Source: Bifidobacterium choladohabitans
GTDB taxonomy: Bacteria > Actinomycetota > Actinomycetes > Actinomycetales > Bifidobacteriaceae
Assembly: GCF_016102005.1 (NCBI RefSeq)
Contig: NZ_JACFPL010000001.1
Location: forward strand, 744,001-808,000
Direction of reading: 5' to 3'
Length of the DNA: 64,000 nucleotides
Both the position numbers and the translations under genes were made by a program. Below the pieces are notes generated by a model that saw only the letters and a list, made by a program, of their open reading frames with translations, was not told the origin of the DNA and did not search any database. Below, in pieces: positions 50,040-59,698 of this stretch. How positions within the stretch are numbered: the stretch's first letter is position 1; each line of letters begins with the position of its first letter.

Positions 50040-51443
50040 ATGAGCGAATCAATCACCACAACGGCTACCGAAGCGACCGTGGACGAGAACCGCCGCAGCA
50101 CCAAGCGGGCCCTGCCGGCCCTGCTGGCCATCTTCCTGCTGGGCACACTGATGATCCAGGCCTTCAACCTGGTCTTCCAGAACGTGGGCGACTCCCTGGG
50201 GATGTCCGCCAACGCCTCGCTGATCAGCACCCTGCCCGGCATCGTCCTGGGCGTGGTCTGCATGCTCTACGGAACCCTCTGCGACTACATCTCCCCAAGG
50301 AAGATGACCCTGTTCGGCGTGGGCGCCCTGATCGTCGGCAGCCTTCTGGGCTTCTTCGGCGCATCGAACTTCTGGGCCGTGGTCCTGGCCCGCATGATCC
50401 AGACCGCGGGCGGCCAGGTGGCCGGCTCGGTCTTCCTGGTCATGGCCATGAAGTACCTGAGCGACAAGGAGCGCGCCTTCTATCTGGGTATCTTCAACGC
50501 CGTCTACTACGCATCCTCGGCTGTAGGCATCTTCGCCGGCGGGCTGATCACCTCCATCGACTGGCGCTACCTCTTCCTGGTGCCGCTGGTCTCCGTCCTG
50601 CTCATCCCCCCAGTGCTCAAGTACACGCCTGACACCGGCATCAAGGGCGAGCGCATCGACGTCTTCGGCATCGCCCTGTTCGCGCTGATCGCCGGATTCG
50701 TGGCCGTCTACTTCTCCTTCCCGGCCACCTGGATGCTTGGGGTGCTAGCCGTTCTGATCCTGATCTTCGCCGGCTACGTCTGGAAGGGAGCCAATCCCTT
50801 CCTGAGCCGCGGGTTCGTGACCAACGGCGCCTACATGGCTGTCCTGCTGGCCCTCTTCGTCTTCTACTTCTTCAACTTCGCCTGCGTGCCCATCTACAAC
50901 GTAATCGGCGACCGAATCTACGGGATCTCCCTGAGCCAGGTCTCCCTCTGCCTGACCATCGTCTACATCGTGGCCACCCTGGTGGGCTGCCTGTCCGGAG
51001 TCATCATGAACGCCATGGGACGCCTGCCCATGCTGATCCTGTCCGCCCTGCTCATGATCGCCGGAGCCGCCGGTTCGGCCCTGATGCTCACCTCGGGCTT
51101 CTGGGTCCTGACCGCGCTGGCCTCGGTCTTCATCGCCGGCATCACCATGTCCTACACGCCCCTCTACGACTCCTTCTCGGCCACTCTGCCGGTGGACCAG
51201 AACGGACGCGGCATCGGCATCGGGGATCTGATGATGAACACCTCGGCCTCCATCGGCATGGCTGTCTACAGCGGGCTCATGGCCAATCCCCGATTCGGGT
51301 CGCTTGCTCTGGCGGGCGTCAAGACCGGCATTCAGGCCCAGGTGGCCAACATGTTCTGGGTCATGGCGCTGGCCTCCCTGCTGGCCCTGATCATCGTGGC
51401 CATCTTCCACAAGGCCATGTCAGCCAAGGCTCCACAGGAGTAA
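50040..51443 (+). CDS. MFS transporter paired with nucleoside hydrolase
   Basis: 467-residue major facilitator with twelve to fourteen hydrophobic segments, 13 bases after the hydrolase gene (GAAGGACGGCAGTC before ATG). It shares the segments listed under 10039-11487 with that paralogue, and the gene order hydrolase-MFS is the same, so a whole cassette was duplicated or acquired twice. Possible function: nucleoside uptake feeding the hydrolase. Substrate unproven. Confidence 0.9.
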   Translation: MSESITTTATEATVDENRRSTKRALPALLAIFLLGTLMIQAFNLVFQNVGDSLGMSANASLISTLPGIVLGVVCMLYGTLCDYISPRKMTLFGVGALIVGSLLGFFGASNFWAVVLARMIQTAGGQVAGSVFLVMAMKYLSDKERAFYLGIFNAVYYASSAVGIFAGGLITSIDWRYLFLVPLVSVLLIPPVLKYTPDTGIKGERIDVFGIALFALIAGFVAVYFSFPATWMLGVLAVLILIFAGYVWKGANPFLSRGFVTNGAYMAVLLALFVFYFFNFACVPIYNVIGDRIYGISLSQVSLCLTIVYIVATLVGCLSGVIMNAMGRLPMLILSALLMIAGAAGSALMLTSGFWVLTALASVFIAGITMSYTPLYDSFSATLPVDQNGRGIGIGDLMMNTSASIGMAVYSGLMANPRFGSLALAGVKTGIQAQVANMFWVMALASLLALIIVAIFHKAMSAKAPQE

Positions 51444-51650
51444 AGCTGGTGTGACCCATACATACTTGGTCGGATAGCCGCACTGCTTGGTCCACTCTTC
51501 CTGGCCTCGGGAATGAGTCAGGCCCGGCACCGGCACCCGGCCGCTCGAACCGGGGAGGGAGCGGAGTTCGGACTGCTTTCGGCAATGTGATAGTCCCCCT
51601 CTTCCCTCAGCCGCCGAAGGCAAGAAGATCGCCGCCCCTCCCCCCGGTGG

Positions 51651-51686
51651 AGAACCCCCGTCATAGCCATAACTGACGGGGGTTCT
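51651..51686 (+). terminator. Hairpin terminator in gap downstream of MFS gene
   Basis: A 13-bp perfect stem (AGAACCCCCGTCA 51651-51663 with 51674-51686), 10-nt loop, then TCCATATCTT. It is 208 bases after the MFS stop, leaving room for a long 3' UTR or a small RNA. Confidence 0.75.
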
Positions 51687-51970
51687 TCCATATCTTCTGT
51701 GCCTGCTTTCAACCCTTTACCTATAAAACACAACTTATACAGATGCCAGAGAAGGGGAATGCGAGAACGCGGCTGCGTGGAACTTTTGATCCTGTCTTCG
51801 GTATCAGCCGACCATGAGTCTCAAATCCAAGGAAGCCAGAAGTCCGAAAACAGATGACCGGCACAGACAAGCATCAGACTACTCATGGATTTGCAAACGC
51901 TCATGTGTTTGCAACCGCCTGACCGTCCCGTAAAAGACCTTAATGAACTCAATCGAGCCATCGGCCATGT

Positions 51971-51986
51971 GGTTTCACGTGAAACG
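51971..51986. other. parS-like ParB binding site in intergenic region
   Basis: GGTTTCACGTGAAACG contains the 14-bp palindrome GTTTCACGTGAAAC, identical to the core at 13785-13798 and to the inner 14 bases of the general bacterial parS consensus. It lies in a gene-free stretch. Confidence 0.78.
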
Positions 51987-52021
51987 TCGACGCACTGATA
52001 CATACCCCAGAATGAAGAGAA

Positions 52022-52047
52022 CCCGGCGGTGCGTGCACACCGCCGGG
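52022..52047. terminator. G+C-rich hairpin near parS
   Basis: CCCGGCGGTG (52022-52031) pairs with CACCGCCGGG (52038-52047) around a 6-nt loop. Neither side has a clear T run on the plus strand; on the minus strand it is followed by GGGTTCTCTTCATT. Its role (terminator or structured RNA) is uncertain. Confidence 0.4.
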
Positions 52048-52283
52048 CGAGAGAGAAGAAAGGGAAATCAGTTGTCGGACGGAGGTCAACCGCCCGTTCG
52101 GTTTTTGTGCCGACATTTATAGTAAAGAACTGCTACCTGATGGTGACGATAGTGTTATCTGAAAATTCTCTGTGAATCCTGCCAGACCAACAAGCGGGCA
52201 TAGGGCCGGTTAGACTGGATTTCGGATGGTTTCCCGCCCGAGGAGAGACCCTCGACCAATAAACCCAAAGGAGATACCTAGGC

Positions 52284-52865
52284 ATGCTGCTCAGCGACCA
52301 TGACATCCTGGATGCCCACGAGGCAGGGCACCTGAATCTGGACCCGTGGACGCCCGCCATGGTTCAGCCCTCCAGCGTGGACGTGCGCCTGGACCGCTAC
52401 TTCCGGGTCTTCAACAACCATCAGTACACCTACGTGGATCCCGCAGAAGACCAGGGTGCACTGACCGAGCAGTTCGAGGTGCCCAAGGACGAGCCCTGGA
52501 TCCTGCATCCCGGCGAGTTCGTGCTGGGATCCACCTGGGAGTACGTCAAGCTGGACTCCACCCTGGCCGCCCGGCTGGAGGGCAAGAGCTCCCTGGGACG
52601 CTTGGGCATTCTGACCCACTCCACCGCCGGGTTCGTCGACCCCGGCTTTGAAGGGCACATCACCCTGGAGCTGTCCAACGTGAGCACCCTGCCGGTCAAA
52701 CTCTGGCCTGGTATGAAGATCGGTCAGATGTGCTTCTTCCAGCTCTCCTCGCCCGCCCAGTACCCTTACGGCTCCAAGCACAACGGCTCCCATTACCAGG
52801 GCCAGCGCGGTCCAACCCCCTCCCGCTCCTACGTCAACTTCTACAAGGCTGACGTCTCAGACTGA
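52284..52865 (+). CDS. dcd: dCTP deaminase
   Basis: Nucleotide enzyme that deaminates dCTP on the route to dUMP and dTMP. 193 residues, normal length. Family motifs: [11 protein letters not shown], the substrate loop [11 protein letters not shown], and [21 protein letters not shown] with the catalytic Glu; [15 protein letters not shown] at the C-terminus. These match the actinobacterial form that I recall as bifunctional (dUMP-forming) in Mycobacterium, so dUMP may be the direct product. AAAGGAG lies 10 bases before the ATG. Monocistronic. Confidence 0.95.
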   Translation: MLLSDHDILDAHEAGHLNLDPWTPAMVQPSSVDVRLDRYFRVFNNHQYTYVDPAEDQGALTEQFEVPKDEPWILHPGEFVLGSTWEYVKLDSTLAARLEGKSSLGRLGILTHSTAGFVDPGFEGHITLELSNVSTLPVKLWPGMKIGQMCFFQLSSPAQYPYGSKHNGSHYQGQRGPTPSRSYVNFYKADVSD

Positions 52866-53064
52866 TCAGACCCAGGCCTGGCCCATAAGGCTTGGCACCT
52901 GCATGCCTGCGCCTGCATATTCGCCGACCACCTCGAAATACTCCAAGCAAGAAGGCTACCTTCAACCGCCATACCCGAAGCCAGCTTTGGCCCCTCCTGC
53001 CGGGTTCCGGATTGGCAATAAATGGCAACGCCTCAATACGATGTACCCTGCCTGTTGAGCGGCC

Positions 53065-56000
53065 ATGACGGCCGGTCGGGAACCGACACAGCAGCAGGCA
53101 GCGAGGCGAGGCGGCGTGAAACTCAATCTCAACGGCATCTGGGACTTCCACCCCGACGACGCAGACCGGGGATACCCCGTCATGGTGCCCACTTGGTGGG
53201 ACAGCCTGCCGGAGACCACCGGTTATCCGAACTCCTGGAGCCGGGACCTCCACCATGGCGTCTACCTCAAGGAATTCTTCCTGGGCGCCCTCGACCCGAA
53301 CGAGGACATGATCCTGCACCTGGATGCCCTGGCCACCCTGGGCAAGGTGTCGATCAACGCAATCCCAGTGGGGCCGTCATCCACCAAGGGTTATCTGATG
53401 ACGCTGCTCCCCTATGATCTGGATGTCACCAGGGCGGTTCATGCCGGACGCAACCAGATAAGGATCGAAATCTGGAGCGTCAAATCCCTCCCGGCCGATG
53501 CCCTGACTTCTACAGAGGGCCCCGGTCGGCTGCTCTTCCCCTTCGGCACTGAGAACCTCGTTGGGCGGCTGGGGCTGGGCGGCGATGTCTGGCTCGGCAG
53601 CAGGCCCAAGATCCGCATCGAAGATCTACAGATCATTCCCGATCTGGGCGGCGACGCCGATCCCTCCAACGACCGGCTGGAGCTCAATGCAACGCTGATC
53701 AACACCAGCGAGCGCCCATGCGATCTGCGATTCAGGGCCAAGGTCCGCCTCTGGAAGTCTGCGATGCCCAAGGGCCGGACCGTGCTGGCCTTCAATCCGA
53801 TGTCCTGCTCTCTTAATCCCCACTCCTCCAAGGTCGTCCGTCTGCAGATCGCCTGGCCGGACGCCCACTACTGGTCCAGGACCGATCCCTTCCTGTATGT
53901 CATGCAGGCTGTTCTCGACGTCGGTGGCCATGTGGTCGACCATTCCCAGGAACGATTCGGCTTCCGGCAATTCCAGCGTCAGGGAGACCGGTACCTGCTC
54001 AACGGCATCCCCATCCGGCTGCGCGGCGATTCCCTCTGCCTGCTCAACCAGGGCAGCCGCGACCTGATCAACGAGGTCGGCGATGCCTATGGACTGATCC
54101 TCGACGACAACCAATCCGGCCAGGACATGACCAAGGCCTGGGTGGATGCCTATCGACATGCCAATTTCAACATCCTGCGCAACCACATCCGCTCAGTCCC
54201 CTCGCAAGCCCTGGCCGACCACGCCGACGAAACCGGCATGCTCCTTGAGGAGGAGACGGCCTTCTGGAATCCGGGCTCTCCAGCCAATGTTCAGTTGAAT
54301 CCGCCCTACCACATGAGCTACGGGCCCGAAGCCATCGGCCACTATGTCGAGTGGACGAACCGGTGGGTGCGGGCCTACCGGAACCACCCCAGCATCGTCC
54401 TCTGGTCCACCACCAACGAGGCATGGAACCCCAAGGATGGCGACCTGCTCATCCCAGCCCTGCAAGCGGCCGTGCATGAGCAGGACGGCACCCGACCAGT
54501 GGTCAATGACGGCTTCAATGCCCCCATTACCGACGAGGATTCCCGCCACTACTACGGCGGGTATCCCTCTGGTATGACCTCGGCCCCAGACATCTATGCC
54601 CTCTACGACATCAAGTCGCCCCTACCCCTGGCCGCCGGCGAGGAATTCTCGGTCTCCACCGCGGGAATCCCCCGCTACGATGGGCAGGGACGGATTGCCG
54701 ACATCTACCACGGCCGGCTCAACGGCGATCCGGACACCATCTCCCGGGCGGACTTCGGCCGGGAGGTCGGACGGGTGACCAGGGGCATACGAACCACGCG
54801 AGTGGTCGACTGGAAGCCCTTCTGCATATCCGCCTTCATCTACGACAACATTGAGGCCTGCCTGGAACCGGACCGGAGCAGAATCCGCAGGGGGCTTAAC
54901 CCTAAAAGGCTGCTGCGCCCCCAGTTCGATCCCTGGCGCGGAGAGGGTGAACCCTGGCAGGAGGGGCCGGCCTTTGGATATATAGCCGCCTCCTTCGCGG
55001 ATGTCGCCGCCTACGACAAGGAATTCGACCGTGAATCTCGCCTGGGCCGGCCCCGCAGGATCTACCCGCACGCAATGACCAGCCGACGCACCATCATCGT
55101 CCACAATGACGAGGAGCGTCGGGGAACCGACCTTGAGCTGGGCTGGCAAGTGGCCTGGCAGCGTGGCCCAGGGGGCAGACGGATAGTTGTCGAGCGGGGT
55201 CACCGACGGGTGCAGGTCCCATACGCCTCCTGGCGGACCGTGCCCGTGACCATCACCGTGCCCAGGGATCGGGCCAGCCAGGGGGCCCGACTCCTTCTGG
55301 CCCTGTGTGTGCGCAAGCAGGGGCGACAGGTCTTCCGGGAGGAGAATTTTCTGGGGTGGATTGACCATGCCGCTCCGCCTCGGCTGGGGACCGCACGCCC
55401 CCGGATCGACCTGGGCCGGGTGGAATGGGTGTCACGGGAGGTCAAGCACTGCATCCATCTGCGTCAGGAGGGCGGCGCAATGAGCGAGCGCTGGAGTGCC
55501 CAGGTCCTGGAGGATGCCGAGGGCGCCTTCAGCCTGGAAAACATGAACGGGAACCTGCGCCACGAGCAGGATATCTACTACACTGTCAATCCTTCTGGCT
55601 TGGAACCCGGGCATCGCTACCGGGCCCGCGTGCGCTTCCGAGGGGAACTGCAGGAGACCACCACGGTGACGGTCACCTTCACCGCTGGGCACCGGCCTCC
55701 CCGACAGGCCCGGGCCGATCTTGCCGCAGGAGCCCGGGTTCAAGTCTCCTCCCAGGCTGATCTGCCGGGATGGACCAGGGCCGCCTTGGTCGACGGCCGT
55801 CTCGGAGCCGCTTACGACCGATTCGGCTGGTCCAGCTCCGTCGGCAACCGGAACCACCCGGAGTGGGTTCTTCTGGAGATGCGACAGGCTGCCACCCTGT
55901 CCCAGGTGGTCCTGGTGCCCCGGGGCCGTAATCCGTCCGGAGATGCCAGCCAGCAGTCAGGCACCGGTTCCTTCGGCGTGGTGGAGTACGCAACCGGCAG

Positions 56001-57165
56001 CAGGTCGACCGACCCCAACCAGGGTCAGAGCTTTCCACTGGACTTCTCCATCAGCCTTTCATCGAACGGTCGCAGCTGGACTAGGGTCTGCAGTCGCCAC
56101 AACTATCCGCTGCCGGCGGACGGTAGGCCACAGGCCTTCGACTTCGCCCCAATGAGCAATATCAGGTTCATCAAAATCGAGGCAACCCGGCTGCGAGCCA
56201 ACCCTTATCAGGGAGGACGGTACGCCTTGCAGCTGAGCCAGATCATGGCCTTCTCTCGCCATCGTCTGCCGGCCATACCTGCAGCTCCCAAGAGCATCGA
56301 CGCCCAGCCTCACGGACATTGTCTGCGACTGGATTGGCAGCACGGACCGATCCGACACCAGGCCGACGCGCCGCGCACCGCCCAGGTACTTCTGCGTGAC
56401 CGAAAAGGCAGGTCCATGACCTTCTACCTGGACCGGTCTCAAGGACGGGCCGACCTGGACGGAATCCCCTTCGGCTCCTGGCGGATGATCCTACAGGAGT
56501 GCAACTCCACGGGCATCGGCGAACCTGCAGACCCGCTTGAGCTGCACATGGGCCCTCCCGAAGCCGGAAGGACTGATCCAACGCTGCCCCGGCCCGGCAA
56601 CCCCCAGGTCAGCATCGATCTGGCAACCATGACCGTCCATCTGACTGTTGACCAGGCCCCTCAGGGGTTTTCAGGGTGCGAACTGACCTTGAAACCAGCC
56701 AACGAACATGACCCCATGCCGACCGTCTGGCTGCCCGCCGACTGGCAAACCTATAGTTTCTGGCAGGTTCCGCCAGGCATCTATCGGGTCATGGCAGCCT
56801 TGACCACCGAGGATGGCCGGGTCTCGCTCTCCTCATTCCAAGACGATCCCCTAATCCTGGGGCATACACCCGGACGTCCGGGCAAGCCCAGGCTGACCTC
56901 TTCCGACAAAACCATGCAGGCATCCTGGTCACCCCCGAACGATGGGGGCATCCCTCTGCAGGCCTATCTGGTCACCGTGCACGAAATGGGCCGCGGACAG
57001 AGCACAAGACTGCGGTTGGCTGCGAAACAGACCACCCTGGCCCTCAATGATCTGGAGCCCGGCAAGTACACGGTCAGCGTCAGCGCCATCAACGCGGCAG
57101 GAGCCGGACCGGAATCCCCAGCCTCCCTGCCCTGCCTCATCTCCGAGGGCGACCATGAGCGCTGA
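53065..57165 (+). CDS. Large multimodular glycoside hydrolase family 2 protein
   Basis: A 1366-residue GH2 enzyme. An N-terminal beta-sandwich (LNLNGIWDF, VPTWWDSLPETTG) and immunoglobulin-like domain precede the catalytic barrel (LLNGIPIRLRGDS at about 312-324; HANFNILRNHIR), with the acid-base Glu452 in NEAW and a candidate nucleophile at Glu526 or Glu527 in AAGEEFSV. From about 885 to 1061 there is an F5/8 type C (discoidin) carbohydrate-binding-like domain (GWTRAALVDGRLG), then Fn3-like modules about 1072-1262 and 1269-1361. No signal peptide, lipobox or LPXTG is visible, odd for such ancillary modules. The ribosome site is weak. It overlaps the transporter gene by 11 bases; a LacI gene follows, so this is a glycan locus. 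Confidence 0.88.
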   Translation: MTAGREPTQQQAARRGGVKLNLNGIWDFHPDDADRGYPVMVPTWWDSLPETTGYPNSWSRDLHHGVYLKEFFLGALDPNEDMILHLDALATLGKVSINAIPVGPSSTKGYLMTLLPYDLDVTRAVHAGRNQIRIEIWSVKSLPADALTSTEGPGRLLFPFGTENLVGRLGLGGDVWLGSRPKIRIEDLQIIPDLGGDADPSNDRLELNATLINTSERPCDLRFRAKVRLWKSAMPKGRTVLAFNPMSCSLNPHSSKVVRLQIAWPDAHYWSRTDPFLYVMQAVLDVGGHVVDHSQERFGFRQFQRQGDRYLLNGIPIRLRGDSLCLLNQGSRDLINEVGDAYGLILDDNQSGQDMTKAWVDAYRHANFNILRNHIRSVPSQALADHADETGMLLEEETAFWNPGSPANVQLNPPYHMSYGPEAIGHYVEWTNRWVRAYRNHPSIVLWSTTNEAWNPKDGDLLIPALQAAVHEQDGTRPVVNDGFNAPITDEDSRHYYGGYPSGMTSAPDIYALYDIKSPLPLAAGEEFSVSTAGIPRYDGQGRIADIYHGRLNGDPDTISRADFGREVGRVTRGIRTTRVVDWKPFCISAFIYDNIEACLEPDRSRIRRGLNPKRLLRPQFDPWRGEGEPWQEGPAFGYIAASFADVAAYDKEFDRESRLGRPRRIYPHAMTSRRTIIVHNDEERRGTDLELGWQVAWQRGPGGRRIVVERGHRRVQVPYASWRTVPVTITVPRDRASQGARLLLALCVRKQGRQVFREENFLGWIDHAAPPRLGTARPRIDLGRVEWVSREVKHCIHLRQEGGAMSERWSAQVLEDAEGAFSLENMNGNLRHEQDIYYTVNPSGLEPGHRYRARVRFRGELQETTTVTVTFTAGHRPPRQARADLAAGARVQVSSQADLPGWTRAALVDGRLGAAYDRFGWSSSVGNRNHPEWVLLEMRQAATLSQVVLVPRGRNPSGDASQQSGTGSFGVVEYATGSRSTDPNQGQSFPLDFSISLSSNGRSWTRVCSRHNYPLPADGRPQAFDFAPMSNIRFIKIEATRLRANPYQGGRYALQLSQIMAFSRHRLPAIPAAPKSIDAQPHGHCLRLDWQHGPIRHQADAPRTAQVLLRDRKGRSMTFYLDRSQGRADLDGIPFGSWRMILQECNSTGIGEPADPLELHMGPPEAGRTDPTLPRPGNPQVSIDLATMTVHLTVDQAPQGFSGCELTLKPANEHDPMPTVWLPADWQTYSFWQVPPGIYRVMAALTTEDGRVSLSSFQDDPLILGHTPGRPGKPRLTSSDKTMQASWSPPNDGGIPLQAYLVTVHEMGRGQSTRLRLAAKQTTLALNDLEPGKYTVSVSAINAAGAGPESPASLPCLISEGDHER

Positions 57166-58603
57166 GTCCCTGCCCAGGTCCGCCATTCTGGGCTACGGCC
57201 TTGGCGACGCCGCCAACAACGTCGGCTGGCAGATGACCAACCTCTTCCTGACCACCTATTACCTCTACTTGGGTATGGACCCCATGCTGGTGGCCGACAT
57301 CTTCCTGGGGGCCCACCTCTTCCAGGCCCTGGTCTACCTGGTCGCCGGAAGAATCACCGACGGCCGCGCCAAAGATCGGGAGGGCGGTCTGCGGCGGCTG
57401 GTGGTCGTCTTCGGCCTGCCGATGATGATTTCCATCACCCTGATGTACACCATTCCGGCGGGCGCCCCTATGCCGGTGCGCATCGGCTGGGCCATCGCCA
57501 CCTATCTGCTTTATCAGCTCCTTGGAGCCTTGGGGGGCGTGCCCTATGGGGCCCTGCTGGGAGCCATGACCCGGGACCCCGACGACCGTCAGCGCCTGGC
57601 GGCCTCCCGCACCTTCGGCGGAGCGGCGGCAGGAGTCGTCCTGACCTTTACCCTGGCTCCGCGGGTCAACGACATGGACCCCTCCCGACTCTTTCTTCCG
57701 GTGGTCGCCGCCTGCTGTCTGCTGGGCTCCCTGGGCTATCTGATCATGGCCCGGACCACCAGGGAGCGCTACCTGCCTCCGGCAGCCCCTCCTACCTCAC
57801 TGAAAGAGGATCTGCGGCTCCTGGCCGACAATCGACCCCTGCTGGTGGTCTGTGTGGCCACCCTGTTCATGACCAACCCGGTGGCCTCGCTGGCCCCAAT
57901 CGTCGCCAAGGAGGTCCTGACCGTCGGCAACCCCGGGCTGACCGGACGAATCACCTTTGCCTTGACCCTGGTGGGCGTCCTTGCCGGGGTGGTCGTAGCC
58001 CCCTGCTCGCCCTGGCTGGTGCAGCGTCTGGGCAAGCGGGGCACCTGGACCTTGGGCGGGCTGATGGTCATCGAATCCTCGCTGGCTTTCATCCAGGTCC
58101 GATCCGCCTGGCCTGCCGTCGCCTGCATAGCCTTGAACGGCATCGGAGTGCAGGTCATCACCCCCTGCATCTGGGCCATGCAGGCGGATTCGGTCCAGTA
58201 CGAGCAGTGGCGGACCGGCAATGGGAACACCGCCGGAGCCTCCATGGCCGCCCTCAGCATCACCCGCCAGGTCGGAGCAGCCATCAATGGATGGGCGGGG
58301 CCGGCCATCCTGTCTTTCCTGGGTTACAGGCCAGGCATGAATGTCGCCCAGGATCCGGCCCTGGGCGCCAACATGCGGCTGGCTGTGGGCCTGGTACCTG
58401 CCGTCATGTTCGCCATCTCTGTCCTGCTGATCCGCTGCTATCCGCTGACCGAGGAGGTCTTCGGACGCATCAGCGCCGACCTGCAGGCAGGCCGTCTACA
58501 ATGCCAGTGCAGCCACATCAGGCAAGGAACGGAGCATCAGGCTTGTCCAGGAAATCCCCGGAGCCCGCACAGGGGCGGGAAGGGCACCGACGCGTGCGCA
58601 TGA
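57155..58603 (+). CDS. GPH-family glycoside/pentoside/hexuronide:cation symporter
   Basis: Sugar symporter of the MelB-like GPH group within MFS, 482 residues. ATG 57155 (GAGGG upstream) begins MSAESLPRSAILGYGLGD, followed by LTTYYLYLGMDP, both typical; GRITDGRAKDREGG is the loop 2-3 motif. Twelve hydrophobic segments. The gene overlaps the GH2 gene by 11 bases and the regulator by ten, so uptake and cleavage are coordinated: the symporter likely imports the oligosaccharide or glycoside that the GH2 enzyme hydrolyses. The sugar is not identifiable. Confidence 0.92.
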   Translation: MSAESLPRSAILGYGLGDAANNVGWQMTNLFLTTYYLYLGMDPMLVADIFLGAHLFQALVYLVAGRITDGRAKDREGGLRRLVVVFGLPMMISITLMYTIPAGAPMPVRIGWAIATYLLYQLLGALGGVPYGALLGAMTRDPDDRQRLAASRTFGGAAAGVVLTFTLAPRVNDMDPSRLFLPVVAACCLLGSLGYLIMARTTRERYLPPAAPPTSLKEDLRLLADNRPLLVVCVATLFMTNPVASLAPIVAKEVLTVGNPGLTGRITFALTLVGVLAGVVVAPCSPWLVQRLGKRGTWTLGGLMVIESSLAFIQVRSAWPAVACIALNGIGVQVITPCIWAMQADSVQYEQWRTGNGNTAGASMAALSITRQVGAAINGWAGPAILSFLGYRPGMNVAQDPALGANMRLAVGLVPAVMFAISVLLIRCYPLTEEVFGRISADLQAGRLQCQCSHIRQGTEHQACPGNPRSPHRGGKGTDACA

Positions 58604-59649
58604 TCGACGTGGCCGCAAGGGCCGGAGTATCCCCTTCCACAGTCTCCCGCGCACTCAACAATCCCGGTCGACTGAACTCGCAGACCGCCGGCCAGATCCG
58701 CTCACTGGCCCGATCCATGGGATACCCTCTGCCCGACCATCCTCCCAGCAGCGATGCGACCGGGCCGGTCATGATAACCTTTCTGGTCCAGGACACCTCC
58801 AACGGCATCTCCTCCCAGATTCTTGCCGGCGCTCAGGAAGCTCTTCCCGAGCAGGGTGCAGTCGGCATCATCGAAGCCGGAGCCGAGCTGGGACGTACGG
58901 AAGACCTGCTGGAAAGCCTGGTCGGCCATACCCGCGGAATCATTCTGGCCACTGATCAGGTCCGGGCACCAACGGCCCGGCGCCTGGGACGCCGCCTGCC
59001 TCTTGTAGTTCTCAACCGTCCCATGGAGGGCCTTCCCTCCGTCCTGCCCGATGCCTCCACCGGCCTGGCTCAAGCCCTGGAACTGCTGCTGCGGCAGGGA
59101 CGACGGTCCGTAGTCTACATAGCCAGCCGGGTGGGGGCCTGGTCCGACCGATCCCGCTGGGAGAGCCTGCAAGCACTCAGCCGGGTCATGGGGCTGGAAT
59201 GCCGACGAATGGGTCCGGTGGATCCTACTGTCCAAGGCGGTAGGCATGCTGCCGCCGTTCTGGAGCGGCAACCTCCTGATGCTGTGGTCGCTTACAATGA
59301 CCTGATCGCCGCTGGAGTCATTCTGGGACTGCAATCCAAAGGAATCACCGTGCCTGATAGGGTCGGTGTCCTCGGATTTGACAACACCATGGTCGCCCCC
59401 GTCGTCAAGCCGGCTGTCTCTACGATTCGGATCCCCCGCAGAGCCATAGGACATGCCGCAGCGGATATCCTGCTGGGTCGGAAACCTGAGAACGGACAGT
59501 CCCGCCAACAGTCCGCCCTGATCGCCCGGCTGCATAAAGTCGGTATCCCTCCTGTCACCGATGACCCAGGAGCCTTGGCCCTGCCTACCTCGCTGATCAT
59601 CCGGGACAGTCTGGGCACCTTGACTTCGAGCGCACTCGAAGGGGTATAG
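58594..59649 (+). CDS. LacI-family transcriptional regulator
   Basis: 351-residue repressor. The long open frame starts far upstream inside the transporter gene; GTG 58594 (AAGGG 9 bases before) or ATG 58600 (ATGA overlap with the transporter stop) are the plausible starts. Helix-turn-helix MIDVAARAGVSPSTVSRAL at the N-terminus with hinge helix LARSMGY, then the sugar-sensing domain (ITFLVQDTSNGISSQIL through VGVLGFDNTMVAPVVKPAVSTIR). It probably controls the GH2-symporter operon in which it lies. No operator was found with confidence upstream of 53065. Confidence 0.92.
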   Translation: MRMIDVAARAGVSPSTVSRALNNPGRLNSQTAGQIRSLARSMGYPLPDHPPSSDATGPVMITFLVQDTSNGISSQILAGAQEALPEQGAVGIIEAGAELGRTEDLLESLVGHTRGIILATDQVRAPTARRLGRRLPLVVLNRPMEGLPSVLPDASTGLAQALELLLRQGRRSVVYIASRVGAWSDRSRWESLQALSRVMGLECRRMGPVDPTVQGGRHAAAVLERQPPDAVVAYNDLIAAGVILGLQSKGITVPDRVGVLGFDNTMVAPVVKPAVSTIRIPRRAIGHAAADILLGRKPENGQSRQQSALIARLHKVGIPPVTDDPGALALPTSLIIRDSLGTLTSSALEGV

Positions 59650-59698
59650 CTGAATCTGCCGGAATGCCCGGCCAAGATGACGGCAAGGAGACCAACCC

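Larger units (their letters stand above)
51444..52283. other. 840-bp gene-free region with parS site and hairpins
   Basis: No open frame with ribosome site and protein-like pattern is seen. It contains a terminator-like hairpin (51651-51686), a parS-like site (51971-51986) and a G+C-rich hairpin (52022-52047). The middle (51730-51960) is of mixed composition with no recognised element. The region just before 52284 must hold the dcd promoter. Confidence 0.6.

Noticed and set aside
51531-51565. GGTTCGAG T-loop-like sequence on the minus strand
   Set aside because: The flanking bases do not form a five-base T stem, and no cloverleaf is possible.
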